Program-made: the position numbers and the translations under genes | The notes under the pieces: model-generated | Seen by the model: only the letters and a program-made list of their open reading frames with translations | Told to the model about the DNA's origin: nothing | The model's database searches: none | Shown here: positions 12,914 through 13,967 of the stretch, one piece after another | Numbering within the stretch: position 1 is the stretch's first letter | How the letters are laid out: each line of letters begins with the position of its first letter | Source of the DNA: Deltaproteobacteria bacterium | GTDB lineage: Bacteria; Desulfobacterota; Desulfobacteria; Desulfobacterales; JAABPS01 | Assembly (NCBI GenBank): GCA_019309685.1 | Contig: JAFDFT010000024.1 | Coordinates: 1-13,967 of the forward strand | Direction: 5' to 3' | DNA length: 13,967 nucleotides

Positions 12914-13967
12914 TCAGCCTGTTCTTCTCATACTTATGTTCAGTAACACTCCTACACCGATCATTGTGGTCATGATTGAGGACCCTCCATAACTTATAAA
13001 CGGCAAAGGCGCCCCTACAACCGGCATAAGACCCATTACCATTCCGATATTAATGAACGCCTCCCAAAATATCATTGAAGTAATGCCAACAGATAAGATT
13101 GTTCCAAATGTATCCCTGCACCCGTTCGCAATATTAAGCCCCCAGGCAATCAACACAAAAAAGCAAATAATAAGGACGGTTGAACCCAAAAAACCCAATT
13201 CCTCAGCCAGAACTGAGAAAATAAAATCAGTATGCTGTTCAGGCAGGAAAGAGAGCGCATTTTGGGTCCCTTTCAAAAACCCTTTACCCGTAATCATCCC
13301 GGAACCAATAGCGATCTTAGATTGTATAATATGATAGCCCGCGCCAAGCGGGTCAAGATCCGGATTGATAAACGTTAATATTCGCTGCTTTTGATATTCT
13401 TTCAAAAAAAACCATACAAGGGGAACCGTTACAATACAAGAAACGATAATGTAGATGAATGTTCGCCTTTCAATCTTTACAAACATAGTCATGGAACCCG
13501 CAATCAATACCAGAATCATCGCCGTACCCAAATCCGGCTGTTTGACGATCAATAAAAATGGAATCGTTGTCAATAATAGCGGGGTGATAAGCTCTTTTAG
13601 TGTTACACCTCTTGCGCCTCCCAGTCTTGAATAGTAACGGGCCAGGCTTATAACAAGTGCTATTTTTACCAGCTCTGACGGCTGAAGCGTGATGGGGCCG
13701 AACTGTAACCAGCGCCTTGAACCGCCTGCATATTTTCCGTATAAAAAAACCAAAACCAGCAACACAACACATATCCCATAAATAGCAGGCGCCCATTGAT
13801 CCAACATCCGGTAATTGAAAGATAAGGAGGCTATCATGCATATCAATCCGGCGCAAAACCAGGTCAACTGCTTAAAATATAATGCCTTGTGCGGATCCAA
13901 GGCCCCTGCTGTTACAGTGCTATACAGTGTCGCAAGTCCGATAAAACATAGTAACAGTACCAGGCCC
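12914..13967 (-). CDS. rodA: Rod-shape peptidoglycan glycosyltransferase RodA (partial)
   Basis: SEDS-family membrane enzyme that polymerises lipid II into glycan strands together with a class B PBP during elongation. The reading frame stays open to the window edge (22 further codons beyond a TTG at 13900), so the N-terminus is missing; about 350 residues are visible. RodA-type motifs include GGSRRWLQFGPITLQPSE, KQPDLGTAM, a GxGxxTGKG-like segment and HTDFIFSVLAEELGFLG. Its Asp (codon 13226-13228) matches the essential SEDS aspartate (D262 in E. coli RodA, recalled). The C-terminal PFISYGGSS is also conserved. Around ten hydrophobic helices are expected. The next gene is bactofilin, 167 bases on, also linked to cell shape. 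FtsW is the alternative, but the extracellular loop and HTDFIF reading fit RodA. Confidence 0.93.
   Translation of the reverse strand, partial: GLVLLLCFIGLATLYSTVTAGALDPHKALYFKQLTWFCAGLICMIASLSFNYRMLDQWAPAIYGICVVLLVLVFLYGKYAGGSRRWLQFGPITLQPSELVKIALVISLARYYSRLGGARGVTLKELITPLLLTTIPFLLIVKQPDLGTAMILVLIAGSMTMFVKIERRTFIYIIVSCIVTVPLVWFFLKEYQKQRILTFINPDLDPLGAGYHIIQSKIAIGSGMITGKGFLKGTQNALSFLPEQHTDFIFSVLAEELGFLGSTVLIICFFVLIAWGLNIANGCRDTFGTILSVGITSMIFWEAFINIGMVMGLMPVVGAPLPFISYGGSSIMTTMIGVGVLLNISMRRTG

Noticed and set aside
13898..13900. TTG at 13900 as the rodA start
   Set aside because: The frame continues open to the window edge with hydrophobic residues typical of the first RodA membrane helix, so the codon is internal.

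Overview
The window is a block of housekeeping genes, all transcribed on the minus strand. Read in the direction of transcription (high to low coordinates) the order is: rodA (cut by the window edge), a bactofilin gene, seven ATP synthase genes (b', b, delta, alpha, gamma, beta, epsilon), a stand-alone GlmU-type nucleotidyltransferase, a ZapB-like coiled-coil gene, zapA, a 6S RNA, rny (RNase Y), tyrS, and the 5' end of a 16S rRNA gene that runs off the low-coordinate edge. The organism is most likely a member of Desulfobacterota (sulfate-reducing deltaproteobacteria, Desulfobacterales-like). The reasons are the paired b'/b stator genes with exported N-termini, the F1/stator operon without atpB and atpE, the short GlmU after atpC, and the 16S segment reading GACACACGG where most bacteria have GAGACACGG. 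The placement is inference from recalled gene order and has not been checked by a search.

Region by region. Positions 1-356 are 16S rRNA. Positions 357-735 hold its leader (boxA, three hairpins) and an array of promoters ending in a perfect TTGACA/TATAAT pair. tyrS (736-2025) and rny (2246-3808) follow, separated by 220 bases that include a triple CCTAAAA repeat. Positions 3809-4400 hold no convincing protein gene but contain a 6S RNA, recognised by its closing stem and its usual place beside zapA. zapA and the zapB-like gene (4401-4974) have a promoter whose -35 box includes the stop codon of the preceding GlmU-like gene. Positions 5791-6101 carry a strong intrinsic terminator after atpC and a promoter for the GlmU-like gene. 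The ATP synthase genes fill 6102-12210, with very short or overlapping junctions except for a hairpin-bearing gap between atpA and atpG. The bactofilin and rodA occupy the remainder.

How the genes work together. rodA (peptidoglycan glycan-chain synthesis), bactofilin (cytoskeletal scaffold), the GlmU-type enzyme (UDP-sugar precursor) and zapA/zapB (Z-ring assembly) are envelope and division functions. The atp genes supply F1 and the peripheral stalk of the ATP synthase; the membrane a and c subunits must be encoded elsewhere. RNase Y, 6S RNA, TyrRS and rRNA are gene-expression functions. The shared orientation, ending in an rRNA operon, fits a highly expressed leading-strand segment. I found no mobile element, CRISPR array, defence system or clearly new multi-gene system. 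The items most worth a second look are regulatory: the 6S locus, the palindrome over the rRNA -35 box, the promoters built on stop codons, and the atpA-atpG hairpin.
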